From Methanobacterium sp. (lineage in GTDB: Archaea > Methanobacteriota > Methanobacteria > Methanobacteriales > Methanobacteriaceae): DNA of 5,155 bases. The stretch spans positions 1-5,155 of the forward strand of contig PMMV01000105.1 of assembly GCA_003162115.1 (NCBI GenBank). Reading direction: 5' to 3'. The position numbers and the translations under genes were made by a program. Shown in pieces: positions 1 to 5,155 of this stretch. The notes below the pieces were generated by a model, which ran no database searches, had not been told where the DNA came from, and saw nothing but the letters and a program-made list of their open reading frames with translations. The stretch's first letter is position 1. Each line of letters opens with the position of its first letter.

Positions 1-389
1 TCCTTTTATTAAAGGAAGCTATGATCAAAAGCAGTAAAGTTGCTATTGTGAAATGGGTTTCTAGAACCAATGAATATATTGGAATGATGTTACCACATGG
101 AAGGGGACTACTTCTAAAACAAATCCTTTATAATGAACAAGTAAGACCCATGGATGAAGTTGAAATACTAGAATCCGAAGTTAATGATGAGCTAGTAGAT
201 AAAGGTGTAAAGGCAGTTGAAAAGATGACATTCAAATTTGACTGGTCACGTTACACCGAAACCTACACCCAAGAAGTGAAAGAACTTGTTGAAAAGAAAT
301 TCCTGGGTGAAGAGGTGGAAGTAAAAGAATTTAATTTGCCTGAAACCAGATCTATTGAAGCCGAACTTGAAAAAATGTTAGAAGAGTAA
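1..389 (+). CDS. ku: Ku protein, NHEJ DNA-end-binding factor (C-terminal half, 5' end outside window)
   Basis: Homodimeric Ku rings encircle broken DNA ends and recruit the NHEJ ligase. The open frame has no stop back to the left edge: codons from position 3 read LLLKEA before the first Met (codon 21-23), so that Met is internal and the gene is cut by the window. About 128 residues are visible, against roughly 250-280 for a full prokaryotic Ku. The recognisable core is the KVAIVKWVSRTNEYIGMM stretch followed by PHGRGLLLKQILYNEQVR, matching the Ku beta-barrel/bridge pattern (K.AI.r.v.R..E....l.p...gLlL..l.Y..evR). The tail is acidic and helical (ELVEKKFLGEEVEV, ending EAELEKMLEE) and lacks the long Lys-rich extension of some bacterial Ku proteins. 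The ligase gene starts 19 bp downstream on the same strand, which suggests an operon. Family call is by recognition, not a database search. Confidence 0.88.
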   Translation, partial: LLLKEAMIKSSKVAIVKWVSRTNEYIGMMLPHGRGLLLKQILYNEQVRPMDEVEILESEVNDELVDKGVKAVEKMTFKFDWSRYTETYTQEVKELVEKKFLGEEVEVKEFNLPETRSIEAELEKMLEE

Positions 390-393
390 TTTT

Positions 394-399
394 AGAGGT
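394..399 (+). promoter_or_regulatory. Ribosome binding site of the DNA ligase gene
   Basis: AGAGGT is complementary to the archaeal 16S rRNA 3' end and lies 9 nt before ATG 409. It sits just after the Ku stop codon in a 19-bp gap, which supports translation of the ligase from the same transcript and selects ATG 409 over ATG 418. Confidence 0.7.
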
Positions 400-408
400 T
401 TTTTTTAA

Positions 409-1299
409 ATGTCAAACATGATCGAGCCGATGCTTGCCACATTAACCAGCCCTTCAATAGAGTTAAGGGGTTCTTGGATAATTGAGCCAAAATATGATGG
501 TGAAAGGATCATAGCTGTCCGTTCAGGAGATGATATAAGTTTGTGGACCCGAAGGAATATTCAAGCATCTTACAAATTTCCTGAGATTATGGAAGCATTA
601 AGAAAAGATGTTGATGGGACTGAATGGATATTAGACGGTGAGATGACAGTTTCTGGAGGTTTCAGACAACTATTAAATAGAAATGTGGAAGATAGATTTA
701 AGATAAGCCTACTCTCTCGAAAGAATCCTGCAACCTATAATATTTTCGATATTATACGCCAAGGAAAAGAATATCTTTTAAACACCCCTATTATTGAACG
801 TAAAGGAATATTGATGAAGATTGTACATCCTGATAACCGGATTGAAATTGTTCCGTTTCAGGAAGCAGATAAAATTGAAGAACAATTTAATAGTTATTTA
901 AAAGAAGGGTTTGAAGGGGCTATTATCAAAAATTCATATTCTAAATACGAGCCTGGTAGGAGATCGGATCAATGGCTTAAGATCAAAAAAGGAGACACTA
1001 TAGATGTTCATATTATCGGAGCTACTAAAAGTACTGGCAGTATTCCATTCGGTGCTTTATTGATGGAGAGGGATGGTAAATATTTCGGCAAAGTAGGTAG
1101 TGGATTCAGTGACAATGATAGAAAAGACATATTGAAACTCCTCAAAGAAAATCAAGAACCCCTTAGAATAGCAGTGCCTCCTGCTTTGGAGTCAGATATT
1201 TTAATCACTTCAAAACCTCTTCTAGCTGAAATCAAAATGCAAGAAATGATTAAAAAATCTCCAAGAGCACCTGTATGGGTTAGATTTAGATGGGAATAA
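409..1299 (+). CDS. ATP-dependent DNA ligase, stand-alone LigD-ligase type (NHEJ)
   Basis: This enzyme seals DNA nicks and breaks through a ligase-adenylate, using ATP; beside Ku its likely job is the final step of NHEJ. The 296-aa protein has all nucleotidyltransferase signatures: motif I KYDGER at residues 28-33 with K28 as the predicted adenylated lysine, motif Ia around SLWTRRN (44-50), DGEM (76-79), motif III YNIFDII (110-116), motif IV EGAIIK (169-174) and motif V WLKIKK (189-194). An OB-fold domain follows from about residue 198 (DVHIIGATKSTGS) to a LigD-like motif VI region near AEIKMQEM. Length fits the ligase domain of bacterial LigD alone; no polymerase or phosphoesterase domain is fused, as in archaeal split NHEJ systems. 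The start is set by a GAGGT ribosome binding site at 395-399, 9 nt before ATG 409; Met4 would lie 18 nt away. Probably co-transcribed with ku. Confidence 0.93.
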   Translation: MSNMIEPMLATLTSPSIELRGSWIIEPKYDGERIIAVRSGDDISLWTRRNIQASYKFPEIMEALRKDVDGTEWILDGEMTVSGGFRQLLNRNVEDRFKISLLSRKNPATYNIFDIIRQGKEYLLNTPIIERKGILMKIVHPDNRIEIVPFQEADKIEEQFNSYLKEGFEGAIIKNSYSKYEPGRRSDQWLKIKKGDTIDVHIIGATKSTGSIPFGALLMERDGKYFGKVGSGFSDNDRKDILKLLKENQEPLRIAVPPALESDILITSKPLLAEIKMQEMIKKSPRAPVWVRFRWE

Positions 1300-1308
1300 T
1301 GGAAAGAA

Positions 1309-1333
1309 TTTTTATAAATATTTTTAAAATTTA
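1309..1333 (+). terminator. Possible T-tract terminator of the Ku-ligase unit
   Basis: Two runs of five T (1309-1313 and 1321-1325) begin 10 nt after the ligase stop codon. Archaeal RNA polymerase terminates at such oligo-T stretches without needing a hairpin. The surrounding sequence is generally AT-rich, so the signal is weak. Confidence 0.35.
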
Positions 1334-1516
1334 ATTTCATAAATTGAAAAATAATTTATAATCATTGAATAAACTCAATATTTAATATTATACATATAAC
1401 CATTTCTGGAATAGAAAAATCCGATTAATATCAATTTTAAGAAGTTATAGATTTGGGCATAAATTAGGCATAGGTACTTATCGTTTATGAACAATACAAA
1501 TATACATTCAATTAAT

Positions 1517-1528
1517 AAAATATAAAAA
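1517..1528 (+). promoter_or_regulatory. Candidate TATA box for the NYN-domain gene
   Basis: AAAATATAAAAA resembles the archaeal TATA element. With a usual 25-nt spacing, transcription would begin near 1545-1552, giving a leader of about 35 nt before ATG 1585. Many AT-rich alternatives exist nearby, so the exact element is uncertain. Confidence 0.35.
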
Positions 1529-1573
1529 TTCAAGATCCAGAATAATTCGTTTTGAATACTTTGAATAAATTTT

Positions 1574-1579
1574 GGAGAG
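1574..1579 (+). promoter_or_regulatory. Ribosome binding site that sets the NYN gene start
   Basis: GGAGAG lies 5 nt before ATG 1585. It decides the start: the in-frame TTG at 1552, which would add 11 residues, has no comparable site upstream and would place this ribosome binding site inside the coding region. Confidence 0.7.
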
Positions 1580-1584
1580 AAAAA

Positions 1585-2082
1585 ATGCATCGTTTTGATA
1601 AATTAACTTCATTTAAAGATTATATTCCACGTATAAGGGAAAATTCTAATGGTAAAAATATCGGATTGCTTGTAGATGGTCCGAACATGCTACGTAAAGA
1701 ATTTGATTGCAATTTAGACACAGTAAGAAATTTAATAGCCGAACACGGAAACATAAAAGTTGGTAAGGTTTTCCTTAACCAATATGCTTCAGATAAGCTT
1801 ATTGAAGCTGTTGTAAACCAGGGATTTTCACCAATGATCGTTGCAGGAGAAACAGATGTTCAGATTGCAGTTGAGGCATTTGAGCTTATTCATAATCCTA
1901 ATATTGATGTTATAGCAATCATGACCCGTGATGTCGACTTTTTCCCGTTGATAAATGTTGCTAAGGAGCATGGAAAAAAAACTATAGTAATTGGAGCAGA
2001 ACCAGGATTCAGTGTAGCTTTAAAGAATTCTGCAGATAGTACCATTACTCTGAAAAATAATCATCCACCAAGTTCAGCGTAA
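1585..2082 (+). CDS. NYN/PIN-like domain protein, putative RNA nuclease (TIGR00288-like)
   Basis: NYN domains are PIN-fold nucleases that use clustered acidic residues to bind metal and cut RNA. The 165-aa protein is one NYN domain with little else. The first strand carries LLVDGPNM (D31, N34), the middle [14 protein letters not shown] (D91), and the third motif [20 protein letters not shown] (D116 and D118), followed by [11 protein letters not shown] and a late Asp (D151). This layout matches a small archaeal family of unknown role resembling bacterial LabA/DUF88 proteins. The start at ATG 1585 follows a good GGAG site; a longer TTG-initiated version is less likely. The gene has its own gap and promoter candidate upstream and T-tracts downstream, so it appears monocistronic; nothing ties it firmly to the NHEJ genes. 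Nuclease activity is inferred from the acidic residues; its substrate is unknown. Confidence 0.85.
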   Translation: MHRFDKLTSFKDYIPRIRENSNGKNIGLLVDGPNMLRKEFDCNLDTVRNLIAEHGNIKVGKVFLNQYASDKLIEAVVNQGFSPMIVAGETDVQIAVEAFELIHNPNIDVIAIMTRDVDFFPLINVAKEHGKKTIVIGAEPGFSVALKNSADSTITLKNNHPPSSA

Positions 2083-2110
2083 TTTTTAGAATATTTTTTA
2101 TTCCTTTTTT
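2083..2110 (+). terminator. Multi-T-tract terminator after the NYN gene
   Basis: Three T-runs (2083-2087, 2094-2099, 2105-2110) begin directly at the stop codon, with two further runs of nine and six T at 2142-2150 and 2152-2157. This is the expected form of an archaeal intrinsic terminator. No stable hairpin precedes it. Confidence 0.5.
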
Positions 2111-2111
2111 G

Positions 2112-2139
2112 AACAACTAAATTAAACAACTTAAATTAA
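2112..2139. repeat. Imperfect tandem repeat, about 14 bp, two copies
   Basis: AACAACTAAATTAA (2112-2125) is followed, sharing one base, by AACAACTTAAATTAA (2125-2139). The copies differ by one inserted T. It lies between the terminator T-runs and is probably slippage in low-complexity sequence; an operator role cannot be supported. Confidence 0.4.
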
Positions 2140-2243
2140 TATTTTTTTTTATTTTTTCAATATAAATCTAGTTTCACATATTTGGTATAATGTTTATCAA
2201 GTTATCAGAAGGTTTTATCAGATTTAACATACGAACATTGTTA

Positions 2244-2253
2244 TTCATATAAG
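2244..2253 (+). promoter_or_regulatory. Candidate TATA box for the first GyrI-like gene
   Basis: TTCATATAAG lies about 50 nt before ATG 2299. Transcription would start near 2274-2278 and leave a leader of 20-25 nt carrying the ribosome binding site. The call rests only on spacing and similarity to the archaeal consensus. Confidence 0.35.
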
Positions 2254-2287
2254 AATTTTAATATCAAATGGATAACATATTAATTTT

Positions 2288-2293
2288 GGAGTG
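2288..2293 (+). promoter_or_regulatory. Ribosome binding site of the first GyrI-like gene
   Basis: GGAGTG, 5 nt before ATG 2299, pairs well with the archaeal anti-Shine-Dalgarno and fixes the start. Confidence 0.65.
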
Positions 2294-2298
2294 TTACT

Positions 2299-2763
2299 AT
2301 GGAGATAACAGAAAAAAGGATCAAAGAAACTAAAGTGGCTTACGCACAATTTAAGGGAAGTTATGACAAGATTTCTGAACATATGCAGGAAGTTGGGCAG
2401 TTGGTTATAGATGAAGGTTTAGAAATGACCGGTATGGTATATGGTGCATATTTCAACAGTCCTGAGGAAGTTCCCGAAGAAGAACTCGAGTATGAAATTG
2501 GGTTTTCGTTTGATGGAGATTTAAAGCTTCAAGAAGGTAAATTGGGGTTCAAAGAGATACCAGAACATACAGTTCTTGCTGCAATACACAAAGGACCATA
2601 CACAAACGTGGGTCCAGTAATCCATGCAATTGCAGAATATGCTAATAATAATGGATATGATATCGTTGGTCCAGTTACAGAAGTATATCTCAATGATCCA
2701 AGTCAAGCATCACCTGAAGAATTACTCACCGAGGTCAGATTTCCTGTGATCAAAATGGGTTAA
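2299..2763 (+). CDS. GyrI-like effector-binding (tandem SHS2) protein, paralog 1
   Basis: This 154-aa protein is a stand-alone GyrI-like/AraC effector-binding domain with no DNA-binding domain. The fold is two SHS2 modules, and both are visible as an internal repeat with about 79-residue spacing: VAYAQFKGSY, EMTGMVYGAYFNSPEEV and YEIGFSF in the first half, then VLAAIHKGPY, DIVGPVTEVYLNDPSQA and LLTEVRFPVIKM in the second. The Glu that binds cationic ligands or acts in catalysis in this superfamily corresponds to E128 (TEVY) in the second half; the first half has Ala-Tyr instead. Relatives sequester or sense small toxic compounds, inhibit gyrase (GyrI/SbmC) or hydrolyse cyclopropanoid toxins, so the ligand here cannot be assigned. 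A hand alignment gives roughly 40 % identity to the gene at 3590-4048. It has its own promoter-like sequence and is probably cytoplasmic. Confidence 0.88.
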   Translation: MEITEKRIKETKVAYAQFKGSYDKISEHMQEVGQLVIDEGLEMTGMVYGAYFNSPEEVPEEELEYEIGFSFDGDLKLQEGKLGFKEIPEHTVLAAIHKGPYTNVGPVIHAIAEYANNNGYDIVGPVTEVYLNDPSQASPEELLTEVRFPVIKMG

Positions 2764-2772
2764 CCCCATATT

Positions 2773-2783
2773 TTCTTATAAAT
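2773..2783 (+). promoter_or_regulatory. Candidate TATA box of the methyltransferase pseudogene
   Basis: TTCTTATAAAT lies about 40 nt before ATG 2818. A start near 2803-2807 would leave a short leader that still includes the AGGTG ribosome binding site at 2809-2813 (4 nt from the ATG). Start signals therefore look preserved although the coding region is broken. Confidence 0.4.
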
Positions 2784-2817
2784 TCTAAAAAGTTGATTTA
2801 AGTAAATTAGGTGTTAA

Positions 2818-3508
2818 ATGCAGAATAAAGATAACAGTTCATCTCATGGATCAGAGGATTATGATCAGGATGTTAAGAAAACTATCCCCTAGTATGAATC
2901 ATTTCATAATGAATCATTAAAACTAATAAGAACTATATTGAATGAACCTGAAATTTGGTTAGATACTGGATGTGGGACAGGAACTCTTGTTCAAAAAGCC
3001 TTAGAAGAATTTAATAATACATTTTTCATACTGGCCGATCCATCGGTCGAAATGTTAAACAAGGCCCGAATAAAATTTATGAGATATCCTCATGAAGGAT
3101 TTGAATTTCTTAAACCCACTGAAACTAGAAAAATAGTCCTAGAAAATGATTGTAAGCCAAATGTTATTACATCAATTCAATCTCATCATTATATGTCTGT
3201 TGAAGAGAGATTTGAAGCCACAAAAATTTGTTATAAGCTTTTAGATGATAATGGTGTTTACATAACATTTAAAATATACGACTAAATTCACTAGAAGGAC
3301 TTGAGATTGGTATGGATTACTGGAAAAACTTTCAGATATCAAGAGGCAGGGATTCAAAACTGTTGAGATGCATTTAAATAGATTTGATGTTGAATATTTT
3401 CCAATTAAAATTGACGAACACATCTCATTATTGAACTCATCAGGTTTTAGAGTTGTTGAAATTTTTTGGAGATCTTATATGCAGGCTGGATTTTATTGTA
3501 TAAAGTAG
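2818..3508 (+). pseudogene. Class I SAM-dependent methyltransferase, disrupted by one TAG and two frameshifts
   Basis: Reading from ATG 2818 (AGGTG ribosome binding site 4 nt upstream) gives 24 residues ending KKTIP, then TAG at 2890-2892. The same frame continues with YESFHNESLKLI and a textbook SAM-binding motif I (WLDTGCGTGTL, residues 47-57), an acidic ADPS motif, ITSIQSHHYM and DDNGVYITF, before TAA at 3283-3285. The match then resumes in a second frame from about 3273 (NIRLNSLEGLEIGMDYWKNF, then QISRGRDSK). From 3356-3359 it moves to a third frame (TVEMHLNRFDVEYFPIKIDE, ending MQAGFYCIK), terminating at TAG 3506-3508. Each shift fits a single-base deletion: a lost G in TTTGAAAATATA, and one A lost from an A5 run near 3356. 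Repaired length is about 230 aa, normal for such enzymes. Substrate is unknown. A 115-aa piece from TTG 2938 is unlikely to be a real product. Alternatives are sequencing errors or recoding. Confidence 0.85.
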
Positions 3509-3525
3509 TCTCAAATTCTATATAA

Positions 3526-3539
3526 TTTTTATATAAATA
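3526..3539 (+). promoter_or_regulatory. TATA box of the second GyrI-like gene
   Basis: TTTTTATATAAATA is a close match to the archaeal TTTATATA consensus and is the best promoter element in the window. Transcription would start near 3557, leaving a leader of about 33 nt before ATG 3590. It begins 18 bp after the pseudogene's end, so this gene does not depend on read-through from the pseudogene. Confidence 0.55.
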
Positions 3540-3589
3540 AAAACCAAGAAAAATAAATGTATATTAATAATTAATGGTGGGGGTTTTAA

Positions 3590-4048
3590 ATGGAGATAAA
3601 ACTGAAAGAAACAAAAGAAAAGCAGGTAGCATACATTTTTTACAAAGGACCTGTAGAGGATATGGGGGACTTGATTGGAGAGATTGTGGATTGGATGATG
3701 GAACAGAATGTAGAAATGACTGGCCCTCCATATTCCGCATATTACACAAGTCCGGCTGAAGTTGCCCCAGAGGATATGCGGTATGAAATGGGAGTTCCTT
3801 TTGAGGGAGAAGCATCAGAAGCTGGTAAAGTTAAGATAAAAAAAATACCTGCTCAACAAGTTCTTTCCGCTATGCATAAAGGCCCGTACCAAGAAGTTGG
3901 CCTGGTTTATGAAATTATGATGAATAAAGTTATTGAGGAAGGGTACCAAATGACAGGCGCACCTGTTGAAATATACTTCAACAGTCCTATGGAAGTGTCT
4001 GAAAGTGAGCTCTTAACAGAGGTTCAATTTCCAGTTATTCAAATGTGA
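3590..4048 (+). CDS. GyrI-like effector-binding (tandem SHS2) protein, paralog 2
   Basis: The 152-aa protein is a second stand-alone GyrI-like domain, paralogous to the gene at 2299-2763. Both SHS2 halves are recognisable: VAYIFYKGPV, EMTGPPYSAYYTSPAEV and YEMGVPFEG, then VLSAMHKGPY, GAPVEIYFNSPMEV and LLTEVQFPVIQM. The superfamily's ligand-pocket Glu corresponds to E127 in the second half, and KGPY and LLTEV are shared with paralog 1. There is no helix-turn-helix, signal peptide or membrane segment, so it is probably a cytoplasmic small-molecule binder or hydrolase rather than a direct regulator. The ribosome binding site is an unusual G-rich run (GGTGGGGG, 3576-3583), 6 nt before ATG 3590. 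An overlapping ATG at 3574 opens a different frame with no family resemblance. Strand, spacing and promoter make it a single-gene unit. Ligand unknown. Confidence 0.88.
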   Translation: MEIKLKETKEKQVAYIFYKGPVEDMGDLIGEIVDWMMEQNVEMTGPPYSAYYTSPAEVAPEDMRYEMGVPFEGEASEAGKVKIKKIPAQQVLSAMHKGPYQEVGLVYEIMMNKVIEEGYQMTGAPVEIYFNSPMEVSESELLTEVQFPVIQM

Positions 4049-4262
4049 GGATTGAGGTCTACTTGATTGTAGATAAGATGTATATTTGATTATTCATATG
4101 ATGTAAATGATGGAGTAATGCACAAGATCATTTTAAAAAATACAACCAACATAGGGATTTATTATACAATTATATTCGGTTTCAATTTTTGATATTAATA
4201 GATCTGATTCAACTTCTTGGATCATATGCTTATTTAATAATAATTTAAAATAGTGAATAATT
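4049..4262. other. Intergenic region between convergent genes
   Basis: This 214-bp AT-rich stretch separates the GyrI-like gene from SepCysS, which converges on it. A T-run at 4186-4190 could end transcription from the left, and the A-run at 4135-4140 (T-run on the other strand) could end SepCysS transcription about 120 nt past its stop. A 24-codon ORF at 4118-4192 with a GGAG only 2 nt before its ATG has no recognisable features. No RNA gene is seen. Confidence 0.5.
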
Positions 4263-5155
4263 CTACATATCAAGGTATTTATTCACTATATCAAGGAAAG
4301 ATTCTCCAATATAATCCTTTTGCTCCTGACTGAAACCGTAGATACTACATTTGAACCATTTAGTCTGGCCTCGTTTTATACCTACAATATTCCTTTTTTT
4401 AAGCTCTTCGTAGAGGAAGAAACCTCTTCTAGGATGATTTTGTGCTATATTATCAAATACTGGAGTTTCAAAACGAACTAAATCATGTTCTGTAGGTTTA
4501 ATTCCTAGTTGAGTTACACCTTCCATTCTTTCCATAGTATCAACAAATTTTCTGGTACTATTCACCTCTTCGTCCCATTTTTTCAACCTTTCAATGACAA
4601 AGGGTAATGACGCCATGAGGGTAGCTATAGGAGCCCCCCTACTTGTACATCCGAGCATTTCAATTTCTTTTACAGCATGCCTTTCAGACCTTTCAAGAAC
4701 AATATCTGCCCATTCATCTTTTAGACCAAGAACTCCAATAGGGCCTGATGCAGCCATACTTTTATGTCCGCTCCCTACGACAAAATCAGCTTTAAGTTCT
4801 TTGGCATCGATTGGTAACCTTCCCATGGAGTAAGCACAATTTAAAAGTAGAGGAACTCCTGCTTCATGCGCTATTTTTCCTATTGATCTTGAATCTGTTA
4901 AGTTTCCATAGTTGCCATCCACATGTGTTAGCAGAACAAGGCTAATATCTTCGCCATTGTCATTTAAGTTATCAAGAACTTCTTTGTAAGCTTCAGGACG
5001 TATTTCATAGTTGGGGTAGTCGGTATTAGGAACTTCTACCATGGTGAGTCCAGCCCTTTCAGCGGCAACATGTGTAGTGTAATGTGCATTTCCATCTATG
5101 ACTATGGTATCTCCTGGTTTGCAAAGGGAATGCATTACAGCAAATTTGCCCTCTC
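4263..5155 (-). CDS. pscS: O-phospho-L-seryl-tRNA:Cys-tRNA synthase (SepCysS), 5' end outside window
   Basis: SepCysS is a PLP enzyme that converts Sep-tRNA(Cys), made by SepRS, to Cys-tRNA(Cys) with a sulfur donor; this is the indirect cysteine pathway of many methanogens. The reading frame is open to the right edge: codons before the first internal Met (5133-5135) read EGKFAV, so about 296 residues are visible and roughly 80-100 N-terminal residues are missing, including the region with the family's paired active-site cysteines. Numbering from that Met, the fold-type I features are DGNAHYT (14-20), HVDGNYGNL (71-79), [13 protein letters not shown] (97-108) and [14 protein letters not shown] (121-134), whose K125 is the predicted PLP lysine. 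LGCTSRGA (161-168) probably contains the third functional Cys (C163). The C-terminus ([20 protein letters not shown], then KCSIYGFS) also fits. Stop is TAG. The promoter lies outside the window. Confidence 0.93.
   Translation of the reverse strand, partial: EGKFAVMHSLCKPGDTIVIDGNAHYTTHVAAERAGLTMVEVPNTDYPNYEIRPEAYKEVLDNLNDNGEDISLVLLTHVDGNYGNLTDSRSIGKIAHEAGVPLLLNCAYSMGRLPIDAKELKADFVVGSGHKSMAASGPIGVLGLKDEWADIVLERSERHAVKEIEMLGCTSRGAPIATLMASLPFVIERLKKWDEEVNSTRKFVDTMERMEGVTQLGIKPTEHDLVRFETPVFDNIAQNHPRRGFFLYEELKKRNIVGIKRGQTKWFKCSIYGFSQEQKDYIGESFLDIVNKYLDM

Larger units (their letters stand above)
1300..1584. other. AT-rich intergenic region between ligase and NYN genes
   Basis: This 285-bp gap is very AT-rich and has no coding potential I can support. 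Its left end carries T-tracts suited to archaeal termination (1309-1313, 1321-1325). Its right end carries the TATA-like element and ribosome binding site of the NYN gene. In between there is a short direct repeat of GGCATA around 1456-1472 and several ATA/TTA runs, but no tRNA-like cloverleaf, kink-turn or C/D-box guide RNA was recognised. A 71-codon open frame on the opposite strand (1375-1590) looks like a low-complexity shadow. Confidence 0.6.

Noticed and set aside
1552..1584. TTG start extending the NYN protein by 11 residues
   Set aside because: No ribosome binding site precedes it, while ATG 1585 has GGAGAG 5 nt upstream.
1375..1590. 71-codon ORF on the minus strand rich in Ile, Leu, Phe and Tyr
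   Set aside because: It has no ribosome binding site, overlaps the start of the NYN gene and its hydrophobic make-up is what random AT-rich DNA encodes.
2083..2298. T-rich, repeat-containing gap as a small RNA or CRISPR-like element
   Set aside because: Only two imperfect 14-bp copies and T-runs are present, with no spacers, stable hairpin or guide-RNA boxes.
2938..3285. Independent 115-aa methyltransferase starting at TTG
   Set aside because: Coding similarity extends upstream past the TAG to ATG 2818 and downstream in two other frames, so this is a fragment of one broken gene.
3268..3361. Programmed -1 ribosomal frameshifting as an explanation for the two frame changes
   Set aside because: The first site lacks a slippery heptamer and would pair Lys-tRNA with TAA; two shifts plus an upstream stop in one short gene are better explained by decay or sequence error.
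3574..3759. 61-codon ORF overlapping the second GyrI-like gene in another frame, and an opposite-strand ORF at 3564-3815
   Set aside because: Both are shadows of the well-supported GyrI-like reading frame and have no recognisable domain.
4118..4192. 24-codon ORF after the second GyrI-like gene with GGAG 2 nt before its ATG
   Set aside because: Spacing is too short for a good ribosome binding site and the peptide has no recognisable feature.
4594..4833. 79-codon plus-strand ORF inside SepCysS
   Set aside because: It lies antisense to a strongly recognised enzyme and has no family resemblance.

Overview
The window is AT-rich and reads as a stretch of a methanogenic euryarchaeal chromosome, most likely a Methanobacterium-like member of the Methanobacteriales. 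This is inferred from four things: a clear Sep-tRNA:Cys-tRNA synthase (SepCysS), an archaeal NYN-domain protein, archaeal promoter architecture (TATA-like boxes about 25-35 nt before likely transcription starts, GGAG/GAGGT ribosome binding sites, T-tract terminators), and codon usage rich in AGA/AGG and ATA. Taxonomy could not be tested directly.

Left part (1-1299, + strand): the 3' half of a prokaryotic-type Ku gene runs in from the left edge. It is followed after 19 bp by a complete stand-alone LigD-type ATP-dependent DNA ligase. Together they form a non-homologous end-joining (NHEJ) cassette of the split, archaeal kind, in which Ku and ligase are separate proteins. A 285-bp AT-rich gap leads to a monocistronic NYN/PIN-like putative nuclease (1585-2082).

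Middle part (2299-4048, + strand): two paralogous GyrI-like (effector-binding, tandem SHS2) proteins of 154 and 152 aa flank a class I SAM-dependent methyltransferase gene. That gene is broken by an in-frame TAG and two single-base frameshifts (2818-3508). If the three lesions are repaired, a continuous protein of about 230 aa emerges, so decay looks recent. The two GyrI-like genes are intact, each with its own TATA-like element and start-site signals.

Right part (4263-5155, - strand): a convergent, 5'-truncated SepCysS gene, which makes Cys-tRNA from phosphoseryl-tRNA in archaea lacking or supplementing CysRS.

No tRNA, rRNA, CRISPR array, insertion sequence or phage gene was seen. The most notable items are the Ku-ligase pair in an apparent methanogen, the triple-lesion methyltransferase pseudogene (including the question whether its TAG could be read as pyrrolysine), and the paralogous GyrI-like pair around it.
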